Origin: Catenibacillus sp964565805
GTDB taxonomy: Bacteria > Bacillota > Clostridia > Lachnospirales > Lachnospiraceae
Direction: 5' to 3'
NCBI GenBank assembly: GCA_964565805.1
Contig: CAZMGH010000007.1
Location: 15,353-79,352 of the forward strand
Length of the DNA: 64,000 nt
Shown here: positions 17,050-25,503 of the stretch, piece by piece
How the letters are laid out: the number at the start of each line of letters is the position of its first letter
How positions within the stretch are numbered: position 1 is the stretch's first letter
Made by a program: the position numbers and the translations under genes
The notes under the pieces: model-generated
What the model was told of the DNA's origin: nothing
The model's database searches: none
The model's input: the letters and a program-made list of their open reading frames with translations, nothing else

Positions 17050-18030
17050 ATGCTTAATTGGGGAATTGCCGGAACTGGAGCTATTGCCAGTAAGTTTGCA
17101 GATACAGTATATAAGATGAAGGATGATGCGGCGGTTTACGGCGTTGCCTCCCGGAATTACGGAAGAGCCTATAAATTCGCGAAAAAACATCATGTGGAAA
17201 AAGCCTTTGAAAGTTATGAGCGGATGCTGGAGGATGAAAATATCCAGGCAGTTTATATTGCCGTGCCTCATCCCATGCATTGTGAGTATGCAGTGTCTGC
17301 CATGAAGGCGGGCAAGCATGTGCTCTGCGAAAAGCCAGTGGGAATGAACGCCAGACAGGTCCAGCATATGATCGATACAGCCTACGATCATAATGTCTTC
17401 TTTATGGAAAATATGATTCCGCGTTTTTTGCCGGCCGTGGCTCAAATCCGTCAGTGGATCGATGACGGAGCCATTGGGGAGGTGCGCCTGATCGAGGCCA
17501 GCTACGGATTTCCTGCCCAAGGGTTTCCGGATACTCGCTGGTTTAACAAAAATCTTGGCGGCGGAGCACTTCTTGATGTGGGGATTTATCCGGTAAGCTT
17601 TGCTACGATGATCCTTGGATTTGATATTGAGGATATTAAAACCATCGCTTATTTAGGAGAGGCAGGGACCGATGAACATAATATTATCACTCTCATTTAC
17701 CGGGGCGGACGGCGCATGGCTAATTTAAGTTCTTCGGTGGTTGCGGATACAGGGTGCGGCGCGGTCATCGCCGGTGAGTTTGGAAAGATCACTATGGACC
17801 ATTTTACAAACTGTACAAAAGTGGCTTTAACCTCGAATTTTCAGGAACCCAGGGTTCTGGAATTTCCCCATGAGGTAAATGGTTTTGAATATGCCATCCG
17901 TGAGGCAGCGTCCTGCATTGCTTTAGGCGAGCTGGAGAGCAGCCGCCTTCCATGGGTGGTGACACTGGAAAATATGCGGATCATGGACAGGATCCGGGGC
18001 ATGTGGGGACTCCATTATCCCTGCGAGTAA
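17050..18030 (+). CDS. Gfo/Idh/MocA family NAD(P)-dependent oxidoreductase
   Basis: 326 residues with an N-terminal Rossmann fold, NWGIAGTGAIASKFAD, carrying the dinucleotide-binding GxGxxA motif, and the family hallmark CEKPVGMN (conserved Lys and Pro) near residue 95. The C-terminal alpha/beta domain binds the substrate, usually a sugar, inositol or a derivative; the residues seen do not identify it. GGAGG at 17037-17041 is 8 bases from the ATG at 17050; the earlier in-frame ATG at 17035 overlaps that site and is rejected. It leads a plus-strand cluster with DUF5685, dnaJ-like, membrane and PHP genes. Confidence 0.88.
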   Translation: MLNWGIAGTGAIASKFADTVYKMKDDAAVYGVASRNYGRAYKFAKKHHVEKAFESYERMLEDENIQAVYIAVPHPMHCEYAVSAMKAGKHVLCEKPVGMNARQVQHMIDTAYDHNVFFMENMIPRFLPAVAQIRQWIDDGAIGEVRLIEASYGFPAQGFPDTRWFNKNLGGGALLDVGIYPVSFATMILGFDIEDIKTIAYLGEAGTDEHNIITLIYRGGRRMANLSSSVVADTGCGAVIAGEFGKITMDHFTNCTKVALTSNFQEPRVLEFPHEVNGFEYAIREAASCIALGELESSRLPWVVTLENMRIMDRIRGMWGLHYPCE

Positions 18031-18044
18031 AGGAATGGAAAAGA

Positions 18045-18926
18045 ATGTTTGGATATGTAACAGCTAATGAGCCGGAGCTTAAAATGAAAGAGTATCATGA
18101 GTATAAAGCCTATTACTGCGGTCTGTGCCATGTGCTGAAAGAGAAGTACGGCTTTGTGGGCCAGATGACCCTGACCTATGATATGACGTTTTTGATCATG
18201 CTGCTGACAAGTCTGTATGAATGTGAGCCTAAGGTTAGGGAACGCCGATGCAAGGCTCATCCGGTGCGGCCTCAAAAGATGCTGACCAACAAATTTACCC
18301 GGTATGGGGCAGATATGAATATGCTTTTAACCTACCATCATCTTATGGATGACTGGAAGGATGAGGGAAGCCGGGCCGGATGTGTAGGCGCGGGGCTTTT
18401 GCGTCCGACTTATAAAAAGCTGAAGAAAAAATATCCTGAAAAAAGCCGGGCCATGGCCTACTGGCTTCACCGTCTCCATGAGCTGGAGAAAGCCGGGGAA
18501 AAAAGTATTGACCGGGTGGCCGGGTGTTTTGGGAAGATCATGGAAACCATCCTTGTCTACGAATCCGATGCCTGGGAGGATATTTTAAAGCGAATGGGGT
18601 TCTTTCTGGGAAAGTTTATTTATATTATGGATGCCTTTGACGATGTGGAAAAGGACATAGAAACCGGCAGCTATAATGTTTTAAAGAATCGTTTTGGTCA
18701 CGAAAATTTTACAGAAGAATGTAATTTCATGTTGAATCTCATGATGGCAGAGTGTACAATAGAATTTGAAAAATTGCCTTGTATACAAGATGCTCAGATC
18801 CTGCGTAACATCTTATATGCCGGAGTCTGGAAAAAGTTTGAAAAAAAGGTGCAGGAGCGGGAGAAAGATCAGGGCAGTTCATCCCATTGCAAAAAGTGCA
18901 GCGGGAAGTGCAAAATGAGAAAGTAA
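18045..18926 (+). CDS. DUF5685 family protein
   Basis: 293 residues beginning MFGYVTANEPELKMKEYHEY, followed by YYCGLCHVLKEKYG, whose CxxC pair is typical of DUF5685. A second Cys pair closes the protein (KKCSGKCKMRK). The middle is helical and contains DDW and DAFDD acidic clusters of the type seen in isoprenoid synthase-like helical folds; that resemblance is weak. The family is common in Clostridia next to DnaJ-like genes, as here, but has no assigned function. It starts 14 bases after the oxidoreductase gene and is probably co-transcribed. Confidence 0.8.
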   Translation: MFGYVTANEPELKMKEYHEYKAYYCGLCHVLKEKYGFVGQMTLTYDMTFLIMLLTSLYECEPKVRERRCKAHPVRPQKMLTNKFTRYGADMNMLLTYHHLMDDWKDEGSRAGCVGAGLLRPTYKKLKKKYPEKSRAMAYWLHRLHELEKAGEKSIDRVAGCFGKIMETILVYESDAWEDILKRMGFFLGKFIYIMDAFDDVEKDIETGSYNVLKNRFGHENFTEECNFMLNLMMAECTIEFEKLPCIQDAQILRNILYAGVWKKFEKKVQEREKDQGSSSHCKKCSGKCKMRK

Positions 18927-18942
18927 AGGAAGGAAGTTATTA

Positions 18943-19581
18943 ATGACAGATCCATATAGCGTGCTTGGGGTATCCCCCAACGCATCTGACGAGGAAATAA
19001 AAAAGGCATATCGTAATTTGAGCCGGAAGTATCACCCGGATTCTTATAATGATAATCCTTTAGCTGACCTGGCTGAGGAGAAGTTTAAAGAGGTCCAGGA
19101 TGCCTATAAGCAGATCATGGAGGAAAGATCCAGAGGAGGCAGCTATTCCGGCTCGGGAAGTTCCAGTTATAGCGGCGGTTATTCCGGAGGCAGCTATTCC
19201 GGCTCCGGTGATTCTAATGTTGAGCTGACCGCGGCGGGAAACTTTATTAATAATGGACGTTACCGGGATGCCTTAAATGTTTTAAACGGCATCCGCAATC
19301 GAGATGCCCGGTGGTATTATTACAGCGCTGTAGCAAACGCAGGCATCGGAAATAACATTCAAGCCATGAATGACGCAAATCAGGCTGTGAATATGGATCC
19401 GGGAAATCCGGAATATCGGAACTTTTTAAATCAGATGCAGTGGCGGACAAACCGCTATCAGGGCACAGGCTCGAATTATGGCGGACAGCCCACATGCAGC
19501 ACAGGAAATTGCTGCTGTGACCTGTGGATCGCAGATACCTGCTGTGAATGTATGGGAGGCGATTTGTGCGCATGCATGTAA
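18943..19581 (+). CDS. DnaJ-domain protein with TPR-like middle and Cys-rich tail
   Basis: 212 residues. Residues 1-63 form a J domain with the HPD motif (SRKYHPDSYN), so it should stimulate an Hsp70. A Gly/Ser/Tyr-rich linker follows, then a helical TPR-like section (about 90-165), and a C-terminal tail with nine cysteines in 28 residues (CCCDLW, DTCCECMGG, CACM). The tail suggests metal or lipid attachment, or membrane association (inference). It is not a canonical DnaJ: the zinc-finger and C-terminal peptide-binding domains are absent. Its last codons overlap the start of the next gene. Confidence 0.85.
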   Translation: MTDPYSVLGVSPNASDEEIKKAYRNLSRKYHPDSYNDNPLADLAEEKFKEVQDAYKQIMEERSRGGSYSGSGSSSYSGGYSGGSYSGSGDSNVELTAAGNFINNGRYRDALNVLNGIRNRDARWYYYSAVANAGIGNNIQAMNDANQAVNMDPGNPEYRNFLNQMQWRTNRYQGTGSNYGGQPTCSTGNCCCDLWIADTCCECMGGDLCACM

Positions 19582-20105
19582 GTGCAAAAAAGATTGCCTT
19601 TTTAGGTCTTTTGCTGGCAGTGGCTATGGTGCTGACACTGATTGGAGGCTATTTTGAGCCCAGCACCTTGTTTTTTATGGCTGCCGCTGCTTTTTGTACA
19701 GGAATCTCTGTAAGAGAGTGCGGTCTGTACCCGGGCGCTGCTTTTTTGATTGCTGGAATTTTGCTGGCCTTTTTCCTGGCGCCAAACAAATTATATATTA
19801 TTACCTATGGGGGCATGAGTCTTTATATTTATATACGGGAGTTTGTGTTTGAGAAGATCGGGGATTCCAGGACCATGCGTCATCGAACTGCTGTTTTTTG
19901 GGCAGTGCGCTATATTGTTTTTAACGTTATGTTTCTGCCTATTTTATTTTTTCTGCCTCAGGTCTTTTATCCGGGCACTATTTCTCCTATATTCATGGCC
20001 GGACTGATCGTAGGCGCGCAGGTTGTCCTGTTTGTTTATGACAAAGCATATGATTATTTTCAGGCCGCCATGTGGAACCGAATCCGCAGGAGCCTAAAGT
20101 TGTAA
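19566..20105 (+). CDS. Small polytopic membrane protein, unknown
   Basis: 179 residues with about five membrane helices (starting KKIAFLGLLLAVAMVLTLIG and MAAAAFCTGISV) and a basic C-terminus (MWNRIRRSLKL). No family is recognised with confidence. GGGAGG at 19554-19559 lies 6 bases from a GTG at 19566 and 12 from an ATG at 19572; either could be the start, and an earlier ATG at 19548 lacks a site. It overlaps the end of the DnaJ-like gene in another frame, so the two are translationally coupled and may work together at the membrane. Confidence 0.7.
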   Translation: MRMHVSAKKIAFLGLLLAVAMVLTLIGGYFEPSTLFFMAAAAFCTGISVRECGLYPGAAFLIAGILLAFFLAPNKLYIITYGGMSLYIYIREFVFEKIGDSRTMRHRTAVFWAVRYIVFNVMFLPILFFLPQVFYPGTISPIFMAGLIVGAQVVLFVYDKAYDYFQAAMWNRIRRSLKL

Positions 20106-20118
20106 AGGGGAAGAGAAA

Positions 20119-21084
20119 ATGGATATTTCAGGATTCCATGGAGAGGGACAGTGGTATAAGGGAAATCTTCACTGTCATACTACAGTTTCAGATGGAGATC
20201 TGACACCGGAGCAGGTGGCAGACTTATATAAAAGTCACGGATATTCTTTTCTGGCCATCAGTGACCATAACATTTTTACAGATTTTGGTTGCCAGCTTAA
20301 TGACGATCGTTTTATTATCCTGCCGGCAGTAGAGGCGGCGGCAGTTTTCCTGGAGGATAATGACAGCTGCGTAAAGACTCACCATATTCACGGGATCTTG
20401 GGACCGGTGATCCCGGAGGGAATAAAGCCTTATTCTCATATGGAAGAAGTCCCTTTAAGGGTTTATAAGAAGCCATGGGATACGCTAGGCGCAGCTCAGG
20501 AGCTGACCGATGCCCTTCTTTCCAGAGGCTGTTTTACGATCTACAATCATCCCATCTGGTCCAGAGTCCGGGAAGGAGATTTTATTAACACCAAAGGCCT
20601 GGCAGCCATAGAAATCTTTAATTACGGAACTCAGATTGAAAGCGGTACCGGTTATGATACAACTTACTGGGACACCTTGCTTCGAGATGGAAAAAAGATC
20701 TGGGGCGTAGCCACAGATGATAATCACAATCATCCTGGGCTTGAGGATTCCTGCGGCGGATATATTATGGTAAAAGCTTTTGAGCTTACCCGGGAGGCTA
20801 TCACTCGGTCTATTGTGGATGGAAATTTCTATTCCTCCTGTGGACCTGAAATATTTGACTGGGGAATTCATGACCAGGTGGTCTTTGTCACATGCAGCCC
20901 TGTCCAGCGGATTAATTTTATCGTTGGAAATTATGTAGGGGCAGGAGCGACCATCCTTTCTGAACATGGCGGCGATGATGTAGATTACGGGATCCTGCGC
21001 CTTAGAGGGGATGAAACCTATGTGCGGGTGGAGTGTATTGATTCCACCGGACGCCGGGCATGGAGCAATCCCATCTTTCTGTAA
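20119..21084 (+). CDS. PHP-domain metal-dependent phosphoesterase
   Basis: 321 residues with the PHP signature NLHCHTTVSDGDLTPEQ (the His-x-His metal ligands) near residue 14 and ISDHN near residue 50, plus further metal-ligand candidates in YNHPIWS and VATDDNHNHPG. Such stand-alone PHP proteins hydrolyse phosphate esters or nucleotides; the substrate is unknown. The last 70 residues form an extra beta domain. It begins 13 bases after the membrane-protein gene, and the cluster ends at a terminator. Confidence 0.85.
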   Translation: MDISGFHGEGQWYKGNLHCHTTVSDGDLTPEQVADLYKSHGYSFLAISDHNIFTDFGCQLNDDRFIILPAVEAAAVFLEDNDSCVKTHHIHGILGPVIPEGIKPYSHMEEVPLRVYKKPWDTLGAAQELTDALLSRGCFTIYNHPIWSRVREGDFINTKGLAAIEIFNYGTQIESGTGYDTTYWDTLLRDGKKIWGVATDDNHNHPGLEDSCGGYIMVKAFELTREAITRSIVDGNFYSSCGPEIFDWGIHDQVVFVTCSPVQRINFIVGNYVGAGATILSEHGGDDVDYGILRLRGDETYVRVECIDSTGRRAWSNPIFL

Positions 21085-21112
21085 ATTTTATAAAATGATG
21101 CGAACCTTTTTG

Positions 21113-21170
21113 CCGACAGCAGACGGATGGACGCGCTTTTGCGTTTCATGGGCCTGCTGTCGGTATTTTT
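21113..21170 (+). terminator. Terminator after the PHP gene
   Basis: CCGACAGCAG at 21113-21122 pairs with CTGCTGTCGG at 21154-21163; the loop holds a second small hairpin (ACGC/GCGT), and TATTTTTG follows. Confidence 0.85.
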
Positions 21171-21182
21171 GTGATGAACCGG

Positions 21183-21209
21183 AAAGGGCCTGCTAAGAGA
21201 TGGCCCTTT
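21183..21209. other. Second hairpin before the MATE gene
   Basis: AAAGGGCC and GGCCCTTT enclose an 11-base loop. It may reinforce termination. No gene lies between 21085 and 21366. Confidence 0.5.
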
Positions 21210-21275
21210 ATGGGGTTGATCGATAAAACAGATCAGCTATGCTTTTACAGCATTTTCCAATATGTTTAAGGGGTA

Positions 21276-21305
21276 TTAGACTTTATCCAGGCTTTTTCAT
21301 ATAAT
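21276..21305 (+). promoter_or_regulatory. Promoter of the first MATE gene
   Basis: TTAGAC at 21276-21281 and TATAAT at 21300-21305 with 18-base spacing. Confidence 0.65.
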
Positions 21306-21366
21306 AGCTGTAGAAAGCAGGGGTATGTGAGGATACCCTCGAATATTTTACTGTGGAGGAGATAAA

Positions 21367-22758
21367 GTGAAAGCATCCGTATGGGTAGACCGGTTTATAG
21401 AACCAAAGGAGCAGATTCCATCTGAAAGAAAGATTTTTTCAAACAATGATCTGAAAAAGCTCATTGTACCATTATTTTTTGAACAGCTGCTGGCTGTTTT
21501 AGTTGGCGTGGCTGATACCTTTATGGTCAGTTATGCGGGAGAAGCGGCAGTTTCCGGCGTTTCTCTGGTCAATATGTTTAACACGGTATTTATTTTCCTG
21601 TTTTCCGCCTTGGCCGCTGGCGGAGCAGTGGTGGTAAGCCAGTATATCGGCAGCAGGGACCGGGAGAAGGGTCGTTTATCTTCCGGACAGCTTGTGATGA
21701 TCTCTGTGGTCTTTTCTGTGGTCGTGACGATCCTGGTGCTGATCTTTAACCGTCTTCTTTTAAGACTTTTGTTTGGAGAAGTGGAAGGGGATGTTATGGA
21801 CGCCTGTGTCACTTATCTGAGGATTTCCGCGTATTCTTACCCGGCTCTGGCGATTTACAACGCAGGGGCGGCTATGTACCGGAGCATGGGAAAGACCAGC
21901 GTCACCATGTACATTTCAGTGCTTTCCAATGTGATCAATGTTATAGGAAATGCCATTGGTGTTTTTGTCCTTCATGCCGGAGTGGCCGGAGTGGCTTATC
22001 CTTCTCTGGTAGCCCGGGTCTTTTCCGCAGTGGTTATGACAGCGTTGTGCTTTTCTCGGAAAAATGAAGTGTGGCTGGAAATAAAGAGTATTTTTGCCTG
22101 GAACGGGCGCATGGTCCGCAGGATTTTAAGCATCGCTGTGCCAAACGGCATTGAAAATGGACTTTTTCAGCTGGCAAAAGTGGCCTTAAGCAGTATTACC
22201 GCCTTATTTGGCACAGTGCAGATCGCGGCCAATGGGGTGGCTCAAAGTTTCTGGTCTGTGGCAGCTCTTATGGGAACCGCCCTCGGCCTGGCTTTTGTAA
22301 CTGTGGTAGGCCAGTGTGTGGGCTCCGGCGACCGGGACGCAGCCCAGTATTATATGAAAAAGCTCCTTCGGACCACTTTTATAACTTCCATTTTGTGGAA
22401 CGCTTTGATCCTGGTCGTGTCACCTTTGGTCCTTCAAGGGTATGCCCTTTCTGAGGAAGGTACCCGGCTGGTATTCATTTTGATTCTGATCCACAACATA
22501 TTTAATGCCTGCTTTTATCCCTTATCCGGTGCTTTATCAAATGGCCTGCGGGCTGCGGGAGATGCGCGGTTTACTATGTATGTGAGCGTATTTTCCACCA
22601 TCGGATGCCGGGTGGTGTTCTCCATTGCCTTTGGCATATGGCTGAATATGGGCGTCATCGGCATTGCCTTTGCCATGTGTCTGGACTGGGTCATTCGTTC
22701 CGTGTTTTTCTGGGTAAGATTTCGCAAAGGCACCTGGAAGCGTTTTAATGTTATATGA
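21367..22758 (+). CDS. MATE family multidrug/metabolite efflux protein
   Basis: 463 residues with twelve hydrophobic segments in two six-helix halves. The N-terminal LIVPLFFEQLLAVLVGVADT and the SALAAGGAVVVSQYIG segment are MATE (MatE, PF01554) hallmarks. It exports organic cations or other small compounds using a Na+ or H+ gradient; the specific substrate is not predictable. The start is GTG at 21367 with GGAGG at 21355-21359, 7 bases upstream. It is monocistronic and is followed, without a clear terminator, by the convergent aroA gene. Confidence 0.9.
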   Translation: MKASVWVDRFIEPKEQIPSERKIFSNNDLKKLIVPLFFEQLLAVLVGVADTFMVSYAGEAAVSGVSLVNMFNTVFIFLFSALAAGGAVVVSQYIGSRDREKGRLSSGQLVMISVVFSVVVTILVLIFNRLLLRLLFGEVEGDVMDACVTYLRISAYSYPALAIYNAGAAMYRSMGKTSVTMYISVLSNVINVIGNAIGVFVLHAGVAGVAYPSLVARVFSAVVMTALCFSRKNEVWLEIKSIFAWNGRMVRRILSIAVPNGIENGLFQLAKVALSSITALFGTVQIAANGVAQSFWSVAALMGTALGLAFVTVVGQCVGSGDRDAAQYYMKKLLRTTFITSILWNALILVVSPLVLQGYALSEEGTRLVFILILIHNIFNACFYPLSGALSNGLRAAGDARFTMYVSVFSTIGCRVVFSIAFGIWLNMGVIGIAFAMCLDWVIRSVFFWVRFRKGTWKRFNVI

Positions 22759-22773
22759 CGATACCAAGGTCAA
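22755..22773 (+). repeat. Half copy of the dispersed palindromic repeat
   Basis: ATGACGATACCAAGGTCAA matches the left half of the repeat at 14983 and 28962 with two changes, and the right half is missing. It overlaps the MATE stop codon. Confidence 0.5.
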
Positions 22774-22784
22774 GCAAATATGTT

Positions 22785-24086
22785 TCAGGCCTCCGACAGC
22801 TGTTTTAGGTCACGGAAAAATTCAGGATAGGAAATACGGATACAGTCTGCCCCGGAAATTTCCACAGGACCTTCACTGTTCATAGCAGCAATGGCAAGGG
22901 CCATAGCTATGCGGTGATCGTCATGGCTCTGGATCTTAGCGCCATGTAAAGGACGGCCGCCATGAATGATCATGCCATCATCTGTGGCAATAATATCGGC
23001 CCCCATAGCAGACAGGGCCTCCACTACTGTGTCGATCCGGTTGGATTCTTTTACCTTAAGCTCCTGGGCATCCTTTATAATGGTGGTTCCCCGGGCAAAG
23101 CAGGCAAGAACAGCAATCACCGGGATCTCGTCAATAAGGGTAGGGATCAGTTTTCCGCCAATGACAGTCCCCTGAAGGCTGCTGGAGGATACAGTAATAT
23201 CTGCCACAGGCTCAACCCCTTCATTATGAACATTTTCTATTTTCATGCACGCACCCATCGCCTGGCAGACCTGAAGGATCCCATCTCGGGTAGGATTAAT
23301 GCCCACATTTTTAACTGTGACTGATGCGTCAGGAACCATGAGTCCGGCGGCGATAAAGTAGGCGGCGGAGGAAATATCGCCCGGAACCTGTATATCTCTG
23401 GCGTAAAGCTCCCGGGCCGGTTCAATGGAAATTTTATGGCTTCCATCAGAAATTTTTTCATGGGAAACATGAGCGCCGTAAGCCGTAAGCATAAGCTCGC
23501 TGTGGTTTCTGGACAATGCCGGTTCTGTGACGGATGTTTGACTGTCGGCATAAAGCCCTGCCAGCAAAATAGCAGATTTGACCTGGGCGGAGGCTACCGG
23601 GGAAGTGTAGTTGATGCCGTGAAGTTTGGCCCCGGTGATTTTTAACGGCGCGCAGTCATTTCTCTTAAGGCTTTCAATGTGAGCGCCCATCATAGATAAA
23701 GGGGTAATGATCCGCTTCATGGGGCGTTTCTGAATGGAAGCGTCTCCAGTGAGCAGCGTGGCAAAAGGCTGAGCGGATAAAATACCGGAGATCAACCGGG
23801 TGGTAGTGCCGCTGTTTCCTGCGTCCAGGGTCTGTTTTGGAGCCTGAAGACCATGAAGTCCCCGGCCCAGGATCCGGACAACTTTTTTCACCGGATCATT
23901 TTCCACAGACACCCCTAATGCTCTGAAACATTCAATGGAAGAGAGACAGTCGGCGCCTTCAAGAAAATGGGTCACTGTGGTGGTCCCTTTGGCCAGCGCA
24001 CCGAGCATTACGCTTCTGTGGGAGATGGACTTGTCTCCCGGAACAGTGATTTCGCCTCTTAAACGGCGGACAGGATGAATGATCAT
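22785..24086 (-). CDS. aroA: 3-phosphoshikimate 1-carboxyvinyltransferase (EPSP synthase)
   Basis: Sixth step of the shikimate pathway: joins phosphoenolpyruvate to shikimate-3-phosphate. 433 residues with GDKSISHRSVM near residue 18 (catalytic Lys), DAGNSGTTTRL near residue 90 (PEP site), and GDASIQKRPM. The C-terminal half has KVKESNRID and DDHRIAMA, which carry conserved Lys/Glu/Asp/Arg residues. It begins 4 bases after the tyrA stop codon and its ribosome site (GAAAGGAAT) lies inside the tyrA end, so tyrA and aroA form one operon for aromatic amino acids. Confidence 0.95.
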   Translation of the reverse strand: MIIHPVRRLRGEITVPGDKSISHRSVMLGALAKGTTTVTHFLEGADCLSSIECFRALGVSVENDPVKKVVRILGRGLHGLQAPKQTLDAGNSGTTTRLISGILSAQPFATLLTGDASIQKRPMKRIITPLSMMGAHIESLKRNDCAPLKITGAKLHGINYTSPVASAQVKSAILLAGLYADSQTSVTEPALSRNHSELMLTAYGAHVSHEKISDGSHKISIEPARELYARDIQVPGDISSAAYFIAAGLMVPDASVTVKNVGINPTRDGILQVCQAMGACMKIENVHNEGVEPVADITVSSSSLQGTVIGGKLIPTLIDEIPVIAVLACFARGTTIIKDAQELKVKESNRIDTVVEALSAMGADIIATDDGMIIHGGRPLHGAKIQSHDDHRIAMALAIAAMNSEGPVEISGADCIRISYPEFFRDLKQLSEA

Positions 24087-24090
24087 AATA

Positions 24091-25194
24091 TTAATTCCTT
24101 TCGTAAACTGTATAATGGAACTTTCTTAAATAGGTCACAGCCTTTTGGGCCGCGTCTTCCTCATAAAATTCAATGCGCAAAGCACCATCCTGAAATTCCC
24201 GGTTATGGACGATACCGATATTTTTTATGCTGATACTGTTAGTGGCAAGGATCGTTGCAATGGTAGCAATGGCTCCGGACTCATCAATAATATCCACATA
24301 GATTTCATACACCGGACGGAGACTGCCCTTAGCCTTGGTTTTGGGAATGGAATCCCTGTAGTCTTTAGCCTGATCGAAAAGCTCAAGAAGGCGGTCATTC
24401 TCCCCCTCTTTAATGGAATGAGCAACCTGCTGAAGGCTTTTAATATACTGGTCCATAATTTCCAAAAGATTCTCCCGGTTTTCATCACAAATCTGCTGCC
24501 ACATAACTGGAGAGGATGAGGCGATGCGGGTAATATCCTTAAAGCCCCCTGCAGCCAGCATACGCATGTGCTGCTGTTCATCGTCAGAGTCCCGGACAAG
24601 ATTTACTAAAGTATAAGCAATCATGTGGGGCAGGTGACTGATCGCTGCGGTAATATAGTCGTGGCGGTGAGGATCCAGAACGACCGGAAGAGCGCTGATG
24701 GAACGTATCAGCCAGGCAACCGCGTTCACTTTTTCACTGGATACACTGTCTGATGGCGTTAGAATATAGTATGCATTTTCCAAAAGACGGTCACTGGCAT
24801 TATTATAGCCGCTTTTTTCTGAACCGGCCATGGGATGCCCCCCGATAAAACAGTCCTCCATGCCAAGCGTCTTTATTTCATGATGGATAGGCGTTTTCAC
24901 GCTGCCTACATCGGTAAAAATACACTGACTGCCGGTGATGTTTTTCAGAAGCTTTAAATTTTCCATATTATAATTGACAGGAGCGCATAAAAAGATCAGG
25001 TCACACTGGGAAAATGCCTCGGAAAGGTGGTCATGGGCCTGATTTAATGTCTTATCCAGCAAAGCTGCGGTAAGACTGTCCCGGTCTGTGTCAAAAGCCA
25101 TGATCTTCATATCCGGGTGTACCCGGCGTATGGCTTTTGCAATGGAGCCGCCGATCAGGCCAAGACCGGCAAAGCCTATGGTTGAAATAGTCAT
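24091..25194 (-). CDS. tyrA: Prephenate dehydrogenase with ACT domain
   Basis: Oxidises prephenate to 4-hydroxyphenylpyruvate for tyrosine synthesis. 367 residues: an N-terminal Rossmann fold, GFAGLGLIGGSIAKAI (NAD+), the catalytic region around FIGGHPMAGSEKSGY (about residue 120), and a C-terminal ACT domain (about 295-365, VDIIDESGAIATIATIL) that normally gives feedback inhibition by tyrosine. The ATG at 25194 has GGAGG 8 bases upstream on the minus strand; the open frame continues 21 codons further but without a ribosome site. No chorismate mutase domain is present. Confidence 0.93.
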   Translation of the reverse strand: MTISTIGFAGLGLIGGSIAKAIRRVHPDMKIMAFDTDRDSLTAALLDKTLNQAHDHLSEAFSQCDLIFLCAPVNYNMENLKLLKNITGSQCIFTDVGSVKTPIHHEIKTLGMEDCFIGGHPMAGSEKSGYNNASDRLLENAYYILTPSDSVSSEKVNAVAWLIRSISALPVVLDPHRHDYITAAISHLPHMIAYTLVNLVRDSDDEQQHMRMLAAGGFKDITRIASSSPVMWQQICDENRENLLEIMDQYIKSLQQVAHSIKEGENDRLLELFDQAKDYRDSIPKTKAKGSLRPVYEIYVDIIDESGAIATIATILATNSISIKNIGIVHNREFQDGALRIEFYEEDAAQKAVTYLRKFHYTVYERN

Positions 25195-25229
25195 ATATAT
25201 ATCCTCCAGAATAAGTTTATACCGTCTGG

Positions 25230-25290
25230 CCCGCCAAATGCCCGGCCATCCGCGCAAGCAGGCTTGCCGTCGGCCCGGTCACTTGGCGGG
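25230..25290 (-). promoter_or_regulatory. Structured leader of tyrA-aroA
   Basis: CCCGCCAA at 25230-25237 pairs with TTGGCGGG at 25283-25290; further pairs (TG/CA, CCGG/CCGG) and a terminal GCAAG / CTTGC hairpin form a long branched stem between the promoter and the start codon. No T-box sequence is seen, and no long T run follows on the minus strand. It may be an attenuator or a mobile palindrome. Confidence 0.5.
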
Positions 25291-25303
25291 GCTTTCTTGT
25301 AAA

Positions 25304-25332
25304 ATGTTAGCATTTGTGGGGGAAAATTGCAA
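25304..25332 (-). promoter_or_regulatory. Promoter of tyrA-aroA
   Basis: Minus-strand TTGCAA (25332-25327) and TAACAT (25309-25304), 17 bases apart, just upstream of the leader hairpin. Confidence 0.55.
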
Positions 25333-25413
25333 GAAGATACGAGGGGAATCGCGGTTTCTGGCTGAATTGCCACAAGAGGGGCTAAAGAACCTTGTTAAAT
25401 TTTACTAAAAGTA

Positions 25414-25442
25414 TTGAAAAAGTTCTGACGATTTAGTAAAAT
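25414..25442 (+). promoter_or_regulatory. Promoter of the EF-G-like gene
   Basis: TTGAAA at 25414-25419 and TAAAAT at 25437-25442, spacing 17. It overlaps the in-frame ATG at 25441, which therefore cannot be the start. Confidence 0.78.
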
Positions 25443-25503
25443 GTATACATGGTTTCTGCTTACATGCAGGACCCCATTAAAAACAGTATTGGAGGAAGAT
25501 GAC

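Noticed and set aside
25195..25303. T-box or tyrosine riboswitch before tyrA
   Set aside because: No GGTGG-ACCGCGG-type T-box sequence and no terminator with U-tract; only an unassigned hairpin is present.
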